Translations under genes and position numbers: made by a program | Notes under the pieces: model-generated | Told to the model about the DNA's origin: nothing | The model's database searches: none | The model's input: the letters and a program-made list of their open reading frames with translations, nothing else | Shown: positions 31,414 through 41,847 of the stretch, in pieces | How the letters are laid out: each line of letters begins with the position of its first letter | How positions within the stretch are numbered: the stretch's first letter is position 1 | Source of the DNA: Macrothele yani | Taxonomy: Eukaryota > Arthropoda > Arachnida > Araneae > Macrothelidae | Assembly: GCA_039090855.1 (NCBI GenBank) | Contig: CM077024.1 | Location: 69,132,594 to 69,196,593, forward strand | Direction of reading: 5' to 3' | Length of the DNA stretch: 64,000 nucleotides

Positions 31414-32560
31414 CTAATAGCGTGTTGGTCCTCGTCTAGTGGGAATAACAGCCTGTACACGCCGAGGCATCGACTCCGCCATATGCCAGATGGTTTCCGG
31501 AGGTATTGACAGCCATGCTTGTTGCAGAATTGTCCACAACTCCGCCCGAGATGTCAGTCCAGGATCCATGGATCTGATGTTCCCGCTCATCGGCATCACA
31601 GAGAGCTTCCACAGTGTTTAAATCAGGACACCTTGGGGGCCCTGGATGATTCCAAACACAGATGAGTGTTTCGCGAGCCATTCCTGGGTGGTTGCGGCCC
31701 GGTGAGGCCGCGCATTGTTCTTGTTAAGCAGACCATCGGCCGCAGCATGCGTGAAGCACATGAAAGCGTGTAGGCGATCAGCCAGCATAAGCGTATAGCG
31801 CGCAGCGGTTAAATATTTTGCTGACACACTAAGGGACCTAATGTGTTCACGGACCGACGTAAACAGGTCAGGGCCCTGTACAAGTGGCTTTCGTGGGGGC
31901 CCCCGGTATCCTGTGTTATTTGCATGCATGTATGATTGTGGACCAGTTACATTGTTATTGGCAGATTAAGATATTATTTTGGAAATTACAATTGTCATTT
32001 CCATGGGATTCTGAAATTGCCACTTTAACTTTCCTTCAGTGAATGAACATTTCGAATCAGTTTGATGCAAAGCAAGTAATATATAACTATTTTTGCCCCC
32101 ACCTCAATGGTTCGGGCTCTGGGCACGTGCCCATAATGTTCTCCCGTACATCAGGCCCTATATGTGTCCCATGAGTAGACTCCCCATACCATGACAGAGC
32201 CACTCCGAACTTGAACAGAGGCGACCTGGCACGACAGTGACATGGCTTCAAGCTGTCGAGGTCACACACGCACCCTCCCACCAGCTCGGTATAGGTCAAA
32301 ACAGGATTCATCTGACCATAAGACGCGGCGTAACTCTGCAGCGGTTGAGTTTTGAGGTTCCCGACACCAGTGGAGGCGTAATTTCCAATGATGAGCAATC
32401 AACAGTAGCACGCGAGTAGGGCGTCGGCTCCAGTAGCCTAGGGCTCCATAGCAGGAAATTCCTGATCATTCTGCGGCGTATATCGTGCAACAAAATAATC
32501 TGCAGACAGGCACTAGGCAAGACAAGGACTGGGTGCGAAAAAGAATAGAAATTGGCACAG
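31414..32560 (-). pseudogene. Tc1-like transposase, decayed and 5'-truncated (copy H)
   Basis: Minus strand fragments in order: YWSRRPTRVLLLIAHHWKL (about 32400-32445), AAELRRVLWSDESCFDLYRA (about 32280-32345, first Asp intact), LLNKNNARPHRAATTQEWL (about 31680-31735, where the second catalytic Asp is Asn), CPDLNTVEALCDAD (third acidic residue kept), and LAYGGVD/MAESMPRRVQAVIP to GPTRY with stop at 31414-31416. An AT-rich segment, about 31930-32095, has no transposase similarity and looks inserted. The N-terminal DNA-binding part is not found. The protein is closest to copy D within this window. Confidence 0.75.
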
Positions 32561-33209
32561 AAAGAAAAAAAAATTAAAATAGACAAAAGAAAATCTCTAC
32601 CTTATGTGTTTTTTTACCTAAACAGGCCTAGCCTGGATACTACAGCAACCGCAGAGACAACTAGGATCAAGAAAACTGACATCTGAATCTCGAATTTCTT
32701 TGTTGGATTTAGAAACCACTTTTGATATAAATCTCGTTAGAAGCTAGCAGGAACTTCCAAGACTGAAAATGTTTTCACTCTACAACATCCTCCCACTTAA
32801 CAACAAATTAGCACTATGCTGATAGCTGTTTCCTTTATCTTCTCTTTTGAATGTAACACCACCTATTTGTGCAAGCATACATAAATACACCGCATATTGG
32901 AGTGCTACTCTATTAGAAGGAAATAATAAATTAAAAAAATGTCAGGTCTTATCTCCTACACTTGTTCCTTATCATAATGTAAAAATGTTAAAAAGTTAAA
33001 CCCATTTCAAAAATGCTTTGAATTTTCACAGTAAAGTCAACTTTAACAATGTTGTTTATTATCGCTGAGAATATTAAATCCTTCTACAGGAGTCAAAGTC
33101 TGTTGATTTCAGGAATGCTACAGAATGACTGACATGAGCATGCCAGCATAGAGCATGGTTCGTTTGCTATATTTCTAAGATTTTAAGTGCAATGTAAGAC
33201 TTTTTACAT
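32561..33209. other. AT-rich stretch, nothing recognised
   Basis: No supportable gene or repeat. Confidence 0.4.
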
Positions 33210-33311
33210 TAAAGTAATTCACCGATGCTGTCACACGTACGGTCATTCACAAACATAATTTTCAAATTGTAGGTCAAGATTAAAAACACTTTATTTACAA
33301 TTAAAAATTAA

Positions 33312-33370
33312 TATTTACACGCGAGATCTTTCGGGGCTGAACATAGCACCCGTCATCAGGCTCAAGCGCC
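33312..33370 (-). ncRNA. Hammerhead-ribozyme-like motif, PLE 1 left arm
   Basis: Reading the minus strand: CTGATGA core, a stem-loop (CGGGT...GCCCC), GAAA, and a very short stem III (AG-AU-CU) ending in the cleavage triplet CUC. This layout is the minimal type I hammerhead known from PLEs. Stem I pairing (GAGC with GCGT) is weak in this copy. Confidence 0.55.
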
Positions 33371-33491
33371 ACGAAACACAGGAGCAGACATTATATACTG
33401 TCACACACGACCCACAATTCACTCGGCTTTCTCAATCACCGGTGATGCCATCAACAAATTTTTAAAGTCCAAAAAATCAAGTCTTAATATC

Positions 33492-34331
33492 TTATCCCAT
33501 AAAGTCCTCTTCTTCAGAGTTGTGTGAGGAGGGGGCCACTATCTTTCTCCACTGTCTTGGAACAAATGTCGGGAGTTCAATGTTACAGCATGTTTCCCCA
33601 TATGCAAGAATGAAGAGGCTTTCCGTAAGAAAGACAGTACGTTTATTAACACTTGAGTTAAGTACCCTAACATTTGTCCAATCTGGGGAGTAGCCTCCTT
33701 GGTTAGCAGCTTGAGTGAAAGCTGTGGAAACCGTTCCAGAACGAAGAGCGTGTTTATGTTTACCCATTCTGACATTAACGGTTCTTAGGGTAGAACCTAT
33801 ATAGTATTTAACTGCAGTATCTGAATCCTCATGAATTAATGGTATGCAGTAGACGCCTGGTTTGTTAAGTGCTGGGACTCTATCTCTATCATTTCTTATC
33901 GTGGAAAAAAGGTTTCTGGTGGACACTCCAAACGTTAGATTGTGTTTGTAACAGGCTTTTCTTAAGATAGACACAAGAGGTGGAATGAAATCAACTTTGC
34001 CGATGTACTTAGTAGGTTTTTTCTCTGTGGACAAAGTCGTGAATCTCAGTCTTTGAAATTGTTGTAATAGTCCTTGGAAGAGGTTGACAGAGAATCCAAA
34101 CAATAAGGCCAAATTTTGAACTCTAGAAAGTTCATCACGTCGAGTTTTACTTGTCGAAGAATGGGTGAAGGCACGCCTTATTAAGAAGCGTAAAGCTGAA
34201 GCTTTATGTTCGGGAGGGTGAGAAGAAGTGAATGGGATCATACAAGGTATGAACGTCGGTTTACGGAAAACACAATGCTTGATTTTATTGGAATTCGAAT
34301 CTCGAGACAGTAAAATGTCCAGGAATGGCAA
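33492..34331 (-). pseudogene. PLE reverse transcriptase C-terminus plus GIY-YIG endonuclease (PLE 1)
   Basis: One open frame of 279 codons that begins abruptly with LPFLDILLSRD at 34331; the first codon is TTG, not ATG. This is the RT thumb segment, so fingers and palm (catalytic Asp motifs) are missing. RKPTFIPCMIPFTSSHPPEHK follows, then a linker, then the GIY-YIG endonuclease: PGVYCIPLI (about residue 165), KYYIGSTLRTVNVRMGKHKH with the conserved Tyr, Gly and Arg, and a later SLFILAYGETCCN with the conserved Glu region. Stop at 33492-33494. The intact frame despite the truncation suggests a fairly young insertion. It cannot encode an active RT. Confidence 0.85.
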
Positions 34332-34604
34332 CGTACTGTCTTCCTTACGGAAAGCCTCTTCATTCTTGCATATGGGGAAACATGCTGTAACATTGAACTC
34401 CCGACATTTGTTCCAAGACAGTGGAGAAAGATAGTTGCCCCCTCCTCACACAACTCTGAAGAAGAGGACTTTATAGGATAAGATATTAGGACTTGATTTT
34501 TTGGACTTTAACGATTTGTTGATGGCATCACCGGTAATTGAGAAAACAGAGTGAATTGTGGGTCGTGTTTGACAGTATATAATGTCTGCTCCTGTGTTTC
34601 GTGG

Positions 34605-34660
34605 CGCTTGAGCCTGATGATGGGTGCTATGTTCAGCCCCGAAAGATCTCGCTTGTAAAT
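34605..34660 (+). ncRNA. Hammerhead-ribozyme-like motif, PLE 1 right arm
   Basis: Inverted copy of the motif at 33312-33370. CTGATGA (34614-34620), loop-closing GGGT...GCCCC, GAAA (34641-34644), stem III AG-AU-CU, cleavage triplet CUC (34648-34650). Stem I is better here: UUGAGC before the core can pair with GCUUGU after the cleavage site, with wobble pairs. Confidence 0.6.
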
Positions 34661-34904
34661 ATTAATTTTTAATTGTAAATAAAGTGTTTTTAATCTTGAC
34701 CTACAATTTGAAAATTATGTTTGTGAATGACCGTACGTGTGACAGCATCGGTGAATTACTTTAGTGACCTTTCGTACGATAGGCTTTTAGCATTTACTTT
34801 TTACATTACCGTCACGCCGAAACGCCAACATTTGTGGTATAAAATAATACTGTATTTAACAATCAATAAACGACATAGGAAACATCGCGAGAAAACAAAT
34901 TATT

Positions 34905-35830
34905 GCACCTTTCAAACTCTGTTGCCGGAAACTTTTGCCCCCTTTTTTCGAGCTGAAACAACAGATCTATGGAATAAAATGATATTCAGCAACACTACAG
35001 GTCTCAGAAAACGTTGCGGGAGGGGAAAAGAAAAAAGAAATGACAACGAGAGAAAATCTCCCTCAACGTCCGTCTTTTGGAAATTTTCCAACCATTTGCA
35101 ATCTGAAATGCAAATATTTATGCAAAAACATGACGTTTAATAACACCGCGAAAAAAGTTACCATCTCTTTAGCTACCGTTTCTATAAATTTCTCTCTATT
35201 TTTTAACCTGAAACACAAATATTTCTGCAAAAAAATGATATTTAGTAACAATATTTAGACAGTGGGAACATCACGGAAAAACAAATTGCGTTTAATGGAG
35301 AAATCTGCGTTACCTCCAGCTTCCGTTTTCAGAAATTTTCCTCCATTCCCAAGCTGAAATATAAACATTTATGTAATAAAACATTTAATAATTTCTCCAG
35401 AGCAGAAAGTGCATCGTGAGAAAAAGAATTTAAGCTTGCAGCACTCAGTCTAAATTTCGTTTTCAGAAATTGTTGCCCTTTCGTTTTCAAGCTGAAACAA
35501 ACATTTTTGCAATAAAATGTTAGACGCCCCGGTGGCGCAGTCGTTCAAGCGCTGGCTTATGACCATTCGTCCGTGAAGGGACCGGGTTCGAATCCCGATA
35601 AGGCATGGATGTTGTGTTTGTTTTACGGCACTGGTTCTCTCCCTTCCATGGAACGACTGCTTTGAGTTCCTCACGGTGGTCGTTAAACTATCAACCTAAA
35701 AAAAAATGTTATTCAACAATAATATGGACAAGAGCAGACAAGGTGAGAGGGAATTATGGAAGAAATCTTCACTTCGACTAAATTCCGTTTTCGGAAAGTT
35801 CTGAAAAACGGAATTCCGTCCGCAGACGGA
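34905..35830. repeat. Diverged tandem repeat, ~110-160-bp units, split by a SINE
   Basis: At least five diverged units share a CCGTTTTCAGAAATTTTCC-like segment followed by AAGCTGAAA and a TTTATGCAATAAAATG-like segment. They start near 34907, 35070, 35180, 35323, 35458 and 35785. The SINE at 35523-35702 interrupts the last ones. Unit size is similar to the arrays at 1 and 29156, but the GC-rich CTCF-like motif is absent. Confidence 0.6.
35523..35702 (+). mobile_element. tRNA-derived SINE, best-preserved (copy 5)
   Basis: The head GCCCCGGTGGCGCAGTCG carries the A-box region, the B box GGTTCGAATCCCG is perfect, then GGCATGGATGTTGTGTTTG, and the tail CACGGTGGTCGTTAAAC runs into an A-rich end. 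A perfect 9-bp target duplication AAAATGTTA lies at 35514-35522 and 35703-35711. This copy defines the family best. Confidence 0.85.
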
Positions 35831-35964
35831 AAACTTATCCCCCGTGATGGGACGTCTGCAAGAAAGGATTAAAAGGGTTCTTAGGTTATTGTTTTCGTCT
35901 GCAGGACCAAAATAAAATCTGGAAAGTACGTCGGCCGTCGCCGCAATTCTGCTCCGGGGAACCG

Positions 35965-36298
35965 GAGTATGCATCGTGTGCCGTTCCGTCCGCTGGGTGA
36001 CGCTGCATGGACTTCCGACATTTTTCCTGGATATGATTTGCGCCGCCCCATAGCAAAGCGGTCGGTTTGTGCGAGCGTGATTAGTCTACGTCGAATGCGT
36101 CATCAATGGCGTGCGGTCGGCACCGCTTGCTCTCTGGACGTTGGTACGTCCGTCGATGGTATATTCACGGTACGCACTTGATACCGTTGGCCTCTAAAAC
36201 CGTAGGATTTTTACTCCTTAGGCGATAGAATGACCCATCTCTCTTGCGCCGACAATGCGTCTTCGATCAAAGTCGCTCAGATCAGCAAGTTTACCCAT
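35965..36298 (-). pseudogene. Tc1-like transposase, N-terminal fragment (copy I)
   Basis: Minus strand from MGKLADLSDFDRRRIVGARE (36298), then MGHSIA, a stop, and TVSSAYREYTIDGRT. These correspond to the first ~110 residues (helix-turn-helix) of the copy D family, whose start reads MDKTKDLSPFDRGQIVGARP. The catalytic domain is absent: the sequence ends near 35965 against the tandem repeat. Sequence up to about 36420 is probably the element's 5' untranslated part. Confidence 0.75.
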
Positions 36299-36420
36299 GT
36301 TCGTCGATTGCGATACACTCTTAGGAAGCCTATTTATCACCTGCGTTTAGTTTGGGTCTGTTCCACTCTGCTCGCGGGATGCCCATGTCAACTGTCCATC
36401 ACTCCTATATCTAATGTTTT

Positions 36421-36811
36421 GTCTGTATGCATATAAGCAAAAACACTGCTAGACATAACAAAAAGAAATAGAGAACATTATTTTTTAACACAACCTTTAC
36501 TCAGGTCCGTTTGAATAAGTTCCTATTTCAAATTACTGAGCCCAAAACTTATATTCGTAGAAAATAAATAATTAAACAGATGAAATTGCAATAAGATACC
36601 CGAAGAATTGAGAGACGATATTAATCTCAACAAATGGAACATTTCTCATTCAAAATTAAATCTCCGAACTTCATCAGCAGGGCGATGTGGCGAATTTTCC
36701 AGATTGTCTAGTGTTGACCCGAAGATGACTTTCTGCATTATAGCTGACAGTATTATATAGGAAATTAATAAAAGTATGAATATCCGCCCATACATATTCT
36801 TTTCCAATCAC
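36421..36811. other. AT-rich stretch, nothing recognised
   Basis: No supportable gene or repeat. Confidence 0.4.
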
Positions 36812-37010
36812 CAAAGCACCAGTGGTTGCCCCGGTGATCGAGGGTTCAGATGCACAAAAATTGCCTAATCTGCAAAGCTTGGCCCAGGCTAGAGTCCTTT
36901 ATGAGGGATGGGTGGGGTGTTTTTTCTGATGCCGCTGGATCAGTTTCATTGCTGGAACAGCGACCCCGAATTAGAGACGGGAGACGTGTTAAAATCCTAA
37001 AAATAGAAAC
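36812..37010 (+). mobile_element. tRNA-derived SINE, heavily decayed (copy 6)
   Basis: Only scattered family segments remain: GATCGAGGGTTCAGATGCAC near the head, GGGATGGGTGGGGTGTTTTT and CGACCCCGAATTAGAGACGG in the body. Head and tail are worn. Confidence 0.45.
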
Positions 37011-37087
37011 GCTAAAGTAATAAATTTGATAAATTTGGCTTCACCAATTCCGACCTCATGTCAGCGATACCAAAATTAAACTCAAAA

Positions 37088-37283
37088 GGCCTCCCTAGAG
37101 CGTAGTGGTCTAAGCACTGGCTTCTCATCGTTCGCAAGAGTATGCCCATATTCCTCTCCGGGATGAAGCACGTGTGGTGTGTTTGCTTTACGGCACTGGT
37201 TCTCTCGGCTTTTGAGAGGCGGTCGACAACTTCTAGCTCTTTAAATTTCTCACGGTGATCTTTAAACCCTGAAACAATAAAAA
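37088..37283 (+). mobile_element. tRNA-derived SINE (copy 7)
   Basis: Head with GCGTAGTGGTCTAAGCACTG, body GTGTGGTGTGTTTGCTTTAC and GCACTGGTTCTCTC, tail CTCACGGTGATCTTTAAAC then an A-rich end. AAACTCA occurs on both sides (about 37078 and 37286), a possible target duplication. Confidence 0.7.
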
Positions 37284-38546
37284 AAACTCAGAAACGCCAT
37301 CTCCATTTGCTACCGCATTGTCACAATAATAAAGTGGATGATCTCATTGAAACGTCTGTGAGCACCCAAAAGGTAAAAGTAAACTTTCACTCTAACAGAT
37401 GTGTATGAATTGACTGAAAATGGCACACTTATGTTCATCATATCTTTGGCGCGCTTTTAACGCTCACTAGTTTTAGATGGCATTGAAGTTGTTGAAACAG
37501 GCCTATTGACTACAAAACTGTTCGGGAATTTCAGTGATTTAAACTTTCGTAGTAATATTTTGTTGTTTTTTCTTGATTTATTTCGAGAACTATAGCAATG
37601 ATAATGTATTACACATGAATGCACACAAAACACTTTGTTAAATATATTGATATCTCTTCCTAAAATTAGCCTGAACTTGCTCATTGAAAAAGGTTTCACT
37701 TTTTTTTTATGTTGATTGATGGCTACAAGATAACAAAAATAAATGTTTACAAACGCTTTTTATAAATTCCTTTTTTTGCCTTGTTGACATTTCTTGAAAA
37801 TTGAATTTCAGAAATCGAATATTATGGCTCTAATGGAAATAATATAAACTGCAAGTGTACAGTTTAACCAGATGTCTTCTGGCAAAGTGCATCGCAACTG
37901 AGCGGAGAAAACCGGTAGACGTATGATGCCTCGAAAGCAGGTTTGGGTTTGGTGCAAGGGCATGCACTGTCGTACAAAATGTGCTAAACACCTACGTAAC
38001 GATATGCATTGCGCATCAATCACTTTCGCACTTTAATCAAAGGAGAAAGAGGTGTTTCAGTGTGTTGAATTGCACTAGAAGTTTAGACTTTACTGAGAAG
38101 CATGCTTAACATCGTGAGCGAATCAATTGGATCGAAGGAAAGACTGTACATGGTAGGTACGTAAGCAACGACTAGTATTCATAAGGATTTTAAAACACAA
38201 ACCATTGAGTCTTTTCTCAGGCGACGGTGCCTATTTCCTGCAACGCACTGATACATGAGACTAAAACAATGATACATCGTGTGTCGTCAAATGCTAGAGG
38301 GGAATCCGTGATGCTCATCACCTTCCCCGTAGGGAAATGTAAAACAAAAACATAATGAAAACAGTGTTTTGTCGCATGTTCTACATCAGGGTTTGTCAGA
38401 AAAGGTTGAATACTAAGGCGAAACGTGATGCCTTGCTGTATGCAATTTATATGAAAAATTAATGGTTCATGCGCAAATGCATCACCTGCACCAAAAATAA
38501 AGCAACTCAAAGCTGCAAGGGAATGCCATTTTCTTTGGACTGAAGC
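37284..38546. other. Intergenic stretch, nothing recognised
   Basis: AT-rich. Short ORFs on the minus strand (37457-37699, 37808-38023) show no family I can name. Confidence 0.4.
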
Positions 38547-38696
38547 AAAAAAAGGACGAATGACACCGTGCAACAAAAAAGAATGATACCGTACAGCAAA
38601 GCGACGAGTTATACCGTGCAACAAAGGGCCGAATGATATCGTGGAACAAAAGGACGAATGATACCGTGCAACAAAAGGACAAATGATACGGTACAC
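38547..38696. repeat. Minisatellite, ~25-bp unit, six copies
   Basis: Consensus AAAAGGACGAATGATACCGT followed by GCAAC. Six imperfect head-to-tail copies of 23-26 bp. A long ORF that crosses it on the minus strand simply reflects the repeat. Confidence 0.85.
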
Positions 38697-39310
38697 AGTG
38701 TGATAATGTGGAAAAGTAATGTCTGCACAGGCTTCATATCAATATGAGGCCAAAGACTATCTCGTATGAACGCAATATTACAATAATAAATATTTTTGAT
38801 AATTCCAAAAAAATTCTAAAAAAATTACGATTTGCGTTTTAAGTTAGTCTTGTTTGTAAGCTTTATGCCAATTTTTGTAATGTTTTTGGAAAATTCATAG
38901 GTTTCCGATATGATCTCGAAACACAAAACTTTCTTTGATTTCTAACATTTTGGAAATATTGGATACACTCAAAAGTTAGTGATATTTCCTAAACATGAGA
39001 AACATTTGATTTTCTGGAATAAGATCTGATCTAGAAGCGTTCTAAACGTCTCGCCAATGGTATTTTGTTCAAAAAACTACTAAAACTAGGAGGTAATTCA
39101 GGATTTCCAAAAACATTTGTTCTGGTTTTTTTTTTATTTTTACATAATGCATTGTTTTGATAATTTTAGAAAACATAAATGAAAACTAAATTCTTAAAAA
39201 CATCCTTATCTCTCTTTTTTCGCGTGGTGTAGTAATACATCTTCTGTCACAGTTCTTCAAAACCACGGCTTAATTTTTTCTGCTTGCGTTCCATGCTATG
39301 CAGTTAGAGC
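38697..39310. other. AT-rich stretch, nothing recognised
   Basis: No supportable gene or repeat. Confidence 0.4.
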
Positions 39311-39317
39311 AACATTT

Positions 39318-39537
39318 GGGCCGTGTAAGTGGTGCAGTGGTCTAAGCGCTTGGTCTGTTCGCCTGTCCGAGAAAACCCTGGCTCGTGGCCTGAATGAAGC
39401 ACGGGTGGTGCACCTGTCTTATGCTTTCCTCCTTTCCTAAAACCAATGGTCCCCAAATTTGAGACGGTCGACTGCTCATATCCCTTTGAGTTGTGTTCAT
39501 GGTGGCCGTTAAACCACGAAACAAACAGACAAACAAG
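39318..39537 (+). mobile_element. tRNA-derived SINE (copy 8)
   Basis: Head AAGTGGTGCAGTGGTCTAAG, worn B box, body GCACGGGTGGTGCACCTGTC and CCCCAAATTTGAGACGG, tail TCATGGTGGCCGTTAAACCAC and an A-rich CAAACA end. Confidence 0.7.
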
Positions 39538-39601
39538 CAAAATACGGCGATATTTTGTGCGATTTATCTTTTACACAATTTGGGTTTTAGGATTTGTACT
39601 A

Positions 39602-41845
39602 CAATGAAACTTCTCTAAGACGGAATCCGGGGTACTAGAGCTATTCTCCGTTTTAGACCGGTGCATTCATCGTGCTAATAACAAATTCTACATAATTAAC
39701 GATTAGTTAAGAACATGGATTGTTCGTATGTACATAATCAAAAGAAAATAATCACAAACTTCTATTTTTTTTAAATAATTCATTGTTTATTTTGCACCGT
39801 GACAATTCCAATATGACGATCAGTGAGAGTACATGACCTGATCATTACTAAAATAATTCTGTCACCTCGAAGAAGTGCAAATTCTCGAATATCCTGAATT
39901 TTTTGCAGTACTTGATGATATGTTTTTACATTAGATCTGGTTTCTACATTCACCTCCTCTATTTAATTATCCTCAATCGTATTATTTCTTTCTTCAGTTT
40001 CATGTCGCTCAGTAATGTTTTCAAGATCTCCATTACTAGGCTCGGTGGCAACGTTTCTGTCGATATTTACATAATGTTTTGACGGTCGCAAAACTTACTC
40101 CATTAAATACTGCCGGCAGATCATCGGCGCTTTCTCTGCGCACGTCCATTAAGTCCTCGAAAGTAAATTTTGCTTTCTTGAAACACGGCTTAATCGCTTG
40201 GGATGACACCCCGACTGATGCTTTCGCAAGCCATCCAATAGCTGCAAGAACAGTTATGGATTTTGTTTGTCCGCTGGAATAGGATGCGGATTCAATATTA
40301 GCAAAAAGCTACTGCATAACAGGATTCCGATAATGAATTTTGATGCACTGAATAATCCATTGATCCATTGGCTGGCAAATTCTGGTTGTGTTTGGTGGAA
40401 ACCATGTAAGTTTTATATTCCATACGTCAAGATCAGAATGGAAAGTCGCATTATCCAAAAACAAAAGAACATGTATGTTTTGCCTTTTCATCTTTGAATT
40501 AAAACGCGTTAGTCACTCGACCAAAATTTCATCTGTCATCCAGGCTTTGTTGTTTAATTTCTTCCCAAAGGGTTTTTATAAATCCAAATTATTGAAGCAT
40601 CGTGGTTTAGGGGTTTTGCCAATCACTAATAATGTTTCTATCTCCCTAGACACCAACACCCGAAGCAAAACTGTAACACGTTCCTTGAAACTTTTCCCTC
40701 AAGTACAGGTTTTGTCTTTCAAAAACAAAGTTTTATTCGGCAGTGCCAGAGAAAAGAAACCCGTTTCATCGTCGTTAGCAATGTTTCGAGATTCATGGTC
40801 TTCAGCGAGTGTGGATATTTTTCTAATTCAATCCGAAACTGCTTTCTTGTAGAGGTCTGCCGCTTCAACATATATTTTCTTGAACAAAATAATGTGCCCC
40901 TCTCGGAAATTTTCTACCTATCTAACGGAAGCACGAAATTATTTTCCAAGTTTTTAGGCTATATCTCCTTCTCTTTTCGTTTTTGCAGCATAAGTCCTGA
41001 AATTGGCAAATTTCTTGTTCTTGCACTGACGTACCGCTCCCAGGCTATTTTGTTCATCTCGGCATTTACGGATTTTTTTACGTTTCTCTTTATCAAGCTG
41101 TTACTTTTGTGTAACAGCTCTGTTATCTTGTTCTTTCATTTTAAAATGTCAAAAATGTGTATTTTTCAGGCATAAAGCTTCTTTGCCAAATTCTTAACAC
41201 TCACATCTTCTTTTTCGTGCATTCTAATGACTTCAAATTTTGTATTCAAACCAAATACGCTAGTTTCGGCGCTATGGCAAGAGACAAACAAAAGAAGGCA
41301 ACTAACAAAACGCAAAGGCTGTGAATGATTTTCTCAGTAATAAATGGTAGAGAATTAAGCCGCAGATATCTCGTTCAAATCTGTACGAAACAGCCAGCTG
41401 CAAATATTTTGGAGTTTGCGTTCAGCAAAAAAGAGAAATGCTGATCACATGACCTTGGCCTGAGCCGCGCGTAAGTAGAAGCCAAGCAGTTAATGTGCCA
41501 CTTTGTGTGTTTGTGTAAACAATCCGAAAGGAAATATCTCTCCGTTTAACTATGTTATCTTCAACATCAAGCAAATTTATTCCGCATGAATTCGTCATTT
41601 CACTTTATCGTGTAATGTTTTGTATTTAGTTAAAATACTTCAGGGCATGGGAACCTCTGGGAACTTTCCTTTGTCACAAGGTTCATTTACACTCTTGCCA
41701 TTTCTGATTCCGAGTTAAGCAGGTTTCATTTTAGATAGATTAAATAGTACGTAATTTTCTATTTTTTTCATTTCGGAACCAAAAAGGAGTTCCGTTTTGA
41801 GCAGTTTTCCGATTGTGCAAGTTCCGTCTCAAACAAGTTTTACTG
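39602..41845 (-). mobile_element. Tigger/pogo-type DNA transposon
   Basis: 2,244 bp with imperfect inverted termini: CAATGAAACTTCTCTAAGAC at 39602 and CAGTAAAACTTGTTTGAGAC on the opposite strand at 41845. TA flanks both (39600-39601 and 41846-41847). These ends and the encoded CENP-B/DDE_1 relic are typical of Tigger elements. Confidence 0.8.
39990..41260 (-). pseudogene. Tigger-like transposase (CENP-B HTH plus DDE_1), decayed
   Basis: Minus strand, several frames. N-terminal CENP-B-type helix-turn-helix: FEVIRMHEKEDVSVKNLAKK (about 41235-41180), then WERYVSARTRNLPISG and LMLQKRK. Catalytic DDE_1 domain: a DDETGFFSLALPNKTLF segment (about 40785-40735) with the first Asp, KSFKERVTVLLRV, NNKAWMTDEILVE, then LLFLDNATFHSDL (about 40465-40425) with the second Asp, and WFPPNTTRICQPMDQWIIQ with the third (Asp of PMDQ). 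The rest, to about 39990, reads ITVLAAIGWLAKA and FEDLMDVRR. Stops and frameshifts throughout, but the domain order is complete. Confidence 0.8.
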
Positions 41846-41847
41846 TA

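Larger units (their letters stand above)
33210..34763 (-). mobile_element. Penelope-like element with inverted 3'-end duplication (PLE 1)
   Basis: A 5'-truncated PLE on the minus strand. Arms 33210-33651 and 34331-34763 are inverted copies of about 435 bp. The left arm is the normal 3' end (endonuclease C-terminus, hammerhead-like motif, tail). The right arm is the same sequence inverted and fused directly to the truncated 5' end at 34330/34331. Direct repeats CTTTTTACATTA at 33199-33210 and 34797-34808 may be the target duplication, with about 33 extra bases on the right. PLEs often carry such partial copies in their terminal repeats. Confidence 0.85.

Noticed and set aside
34228..34434. 68-residue plus-strand ORF
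   Set aside because: It spans the PLE 1 inverted junction. Its end repeats the antisense of the endonuclease C-terminus.
38217..38696. 159-residue minus-strand ORF
   Set aside because: Its N-terminal third is the translated 25-bp minisatellite; no domain is recognisable.
38547..38696. CRISPR-like array
   Set aside because: The units are head-to-tail without unique spacers and the context is eukaryotic; it is a minisatellite.
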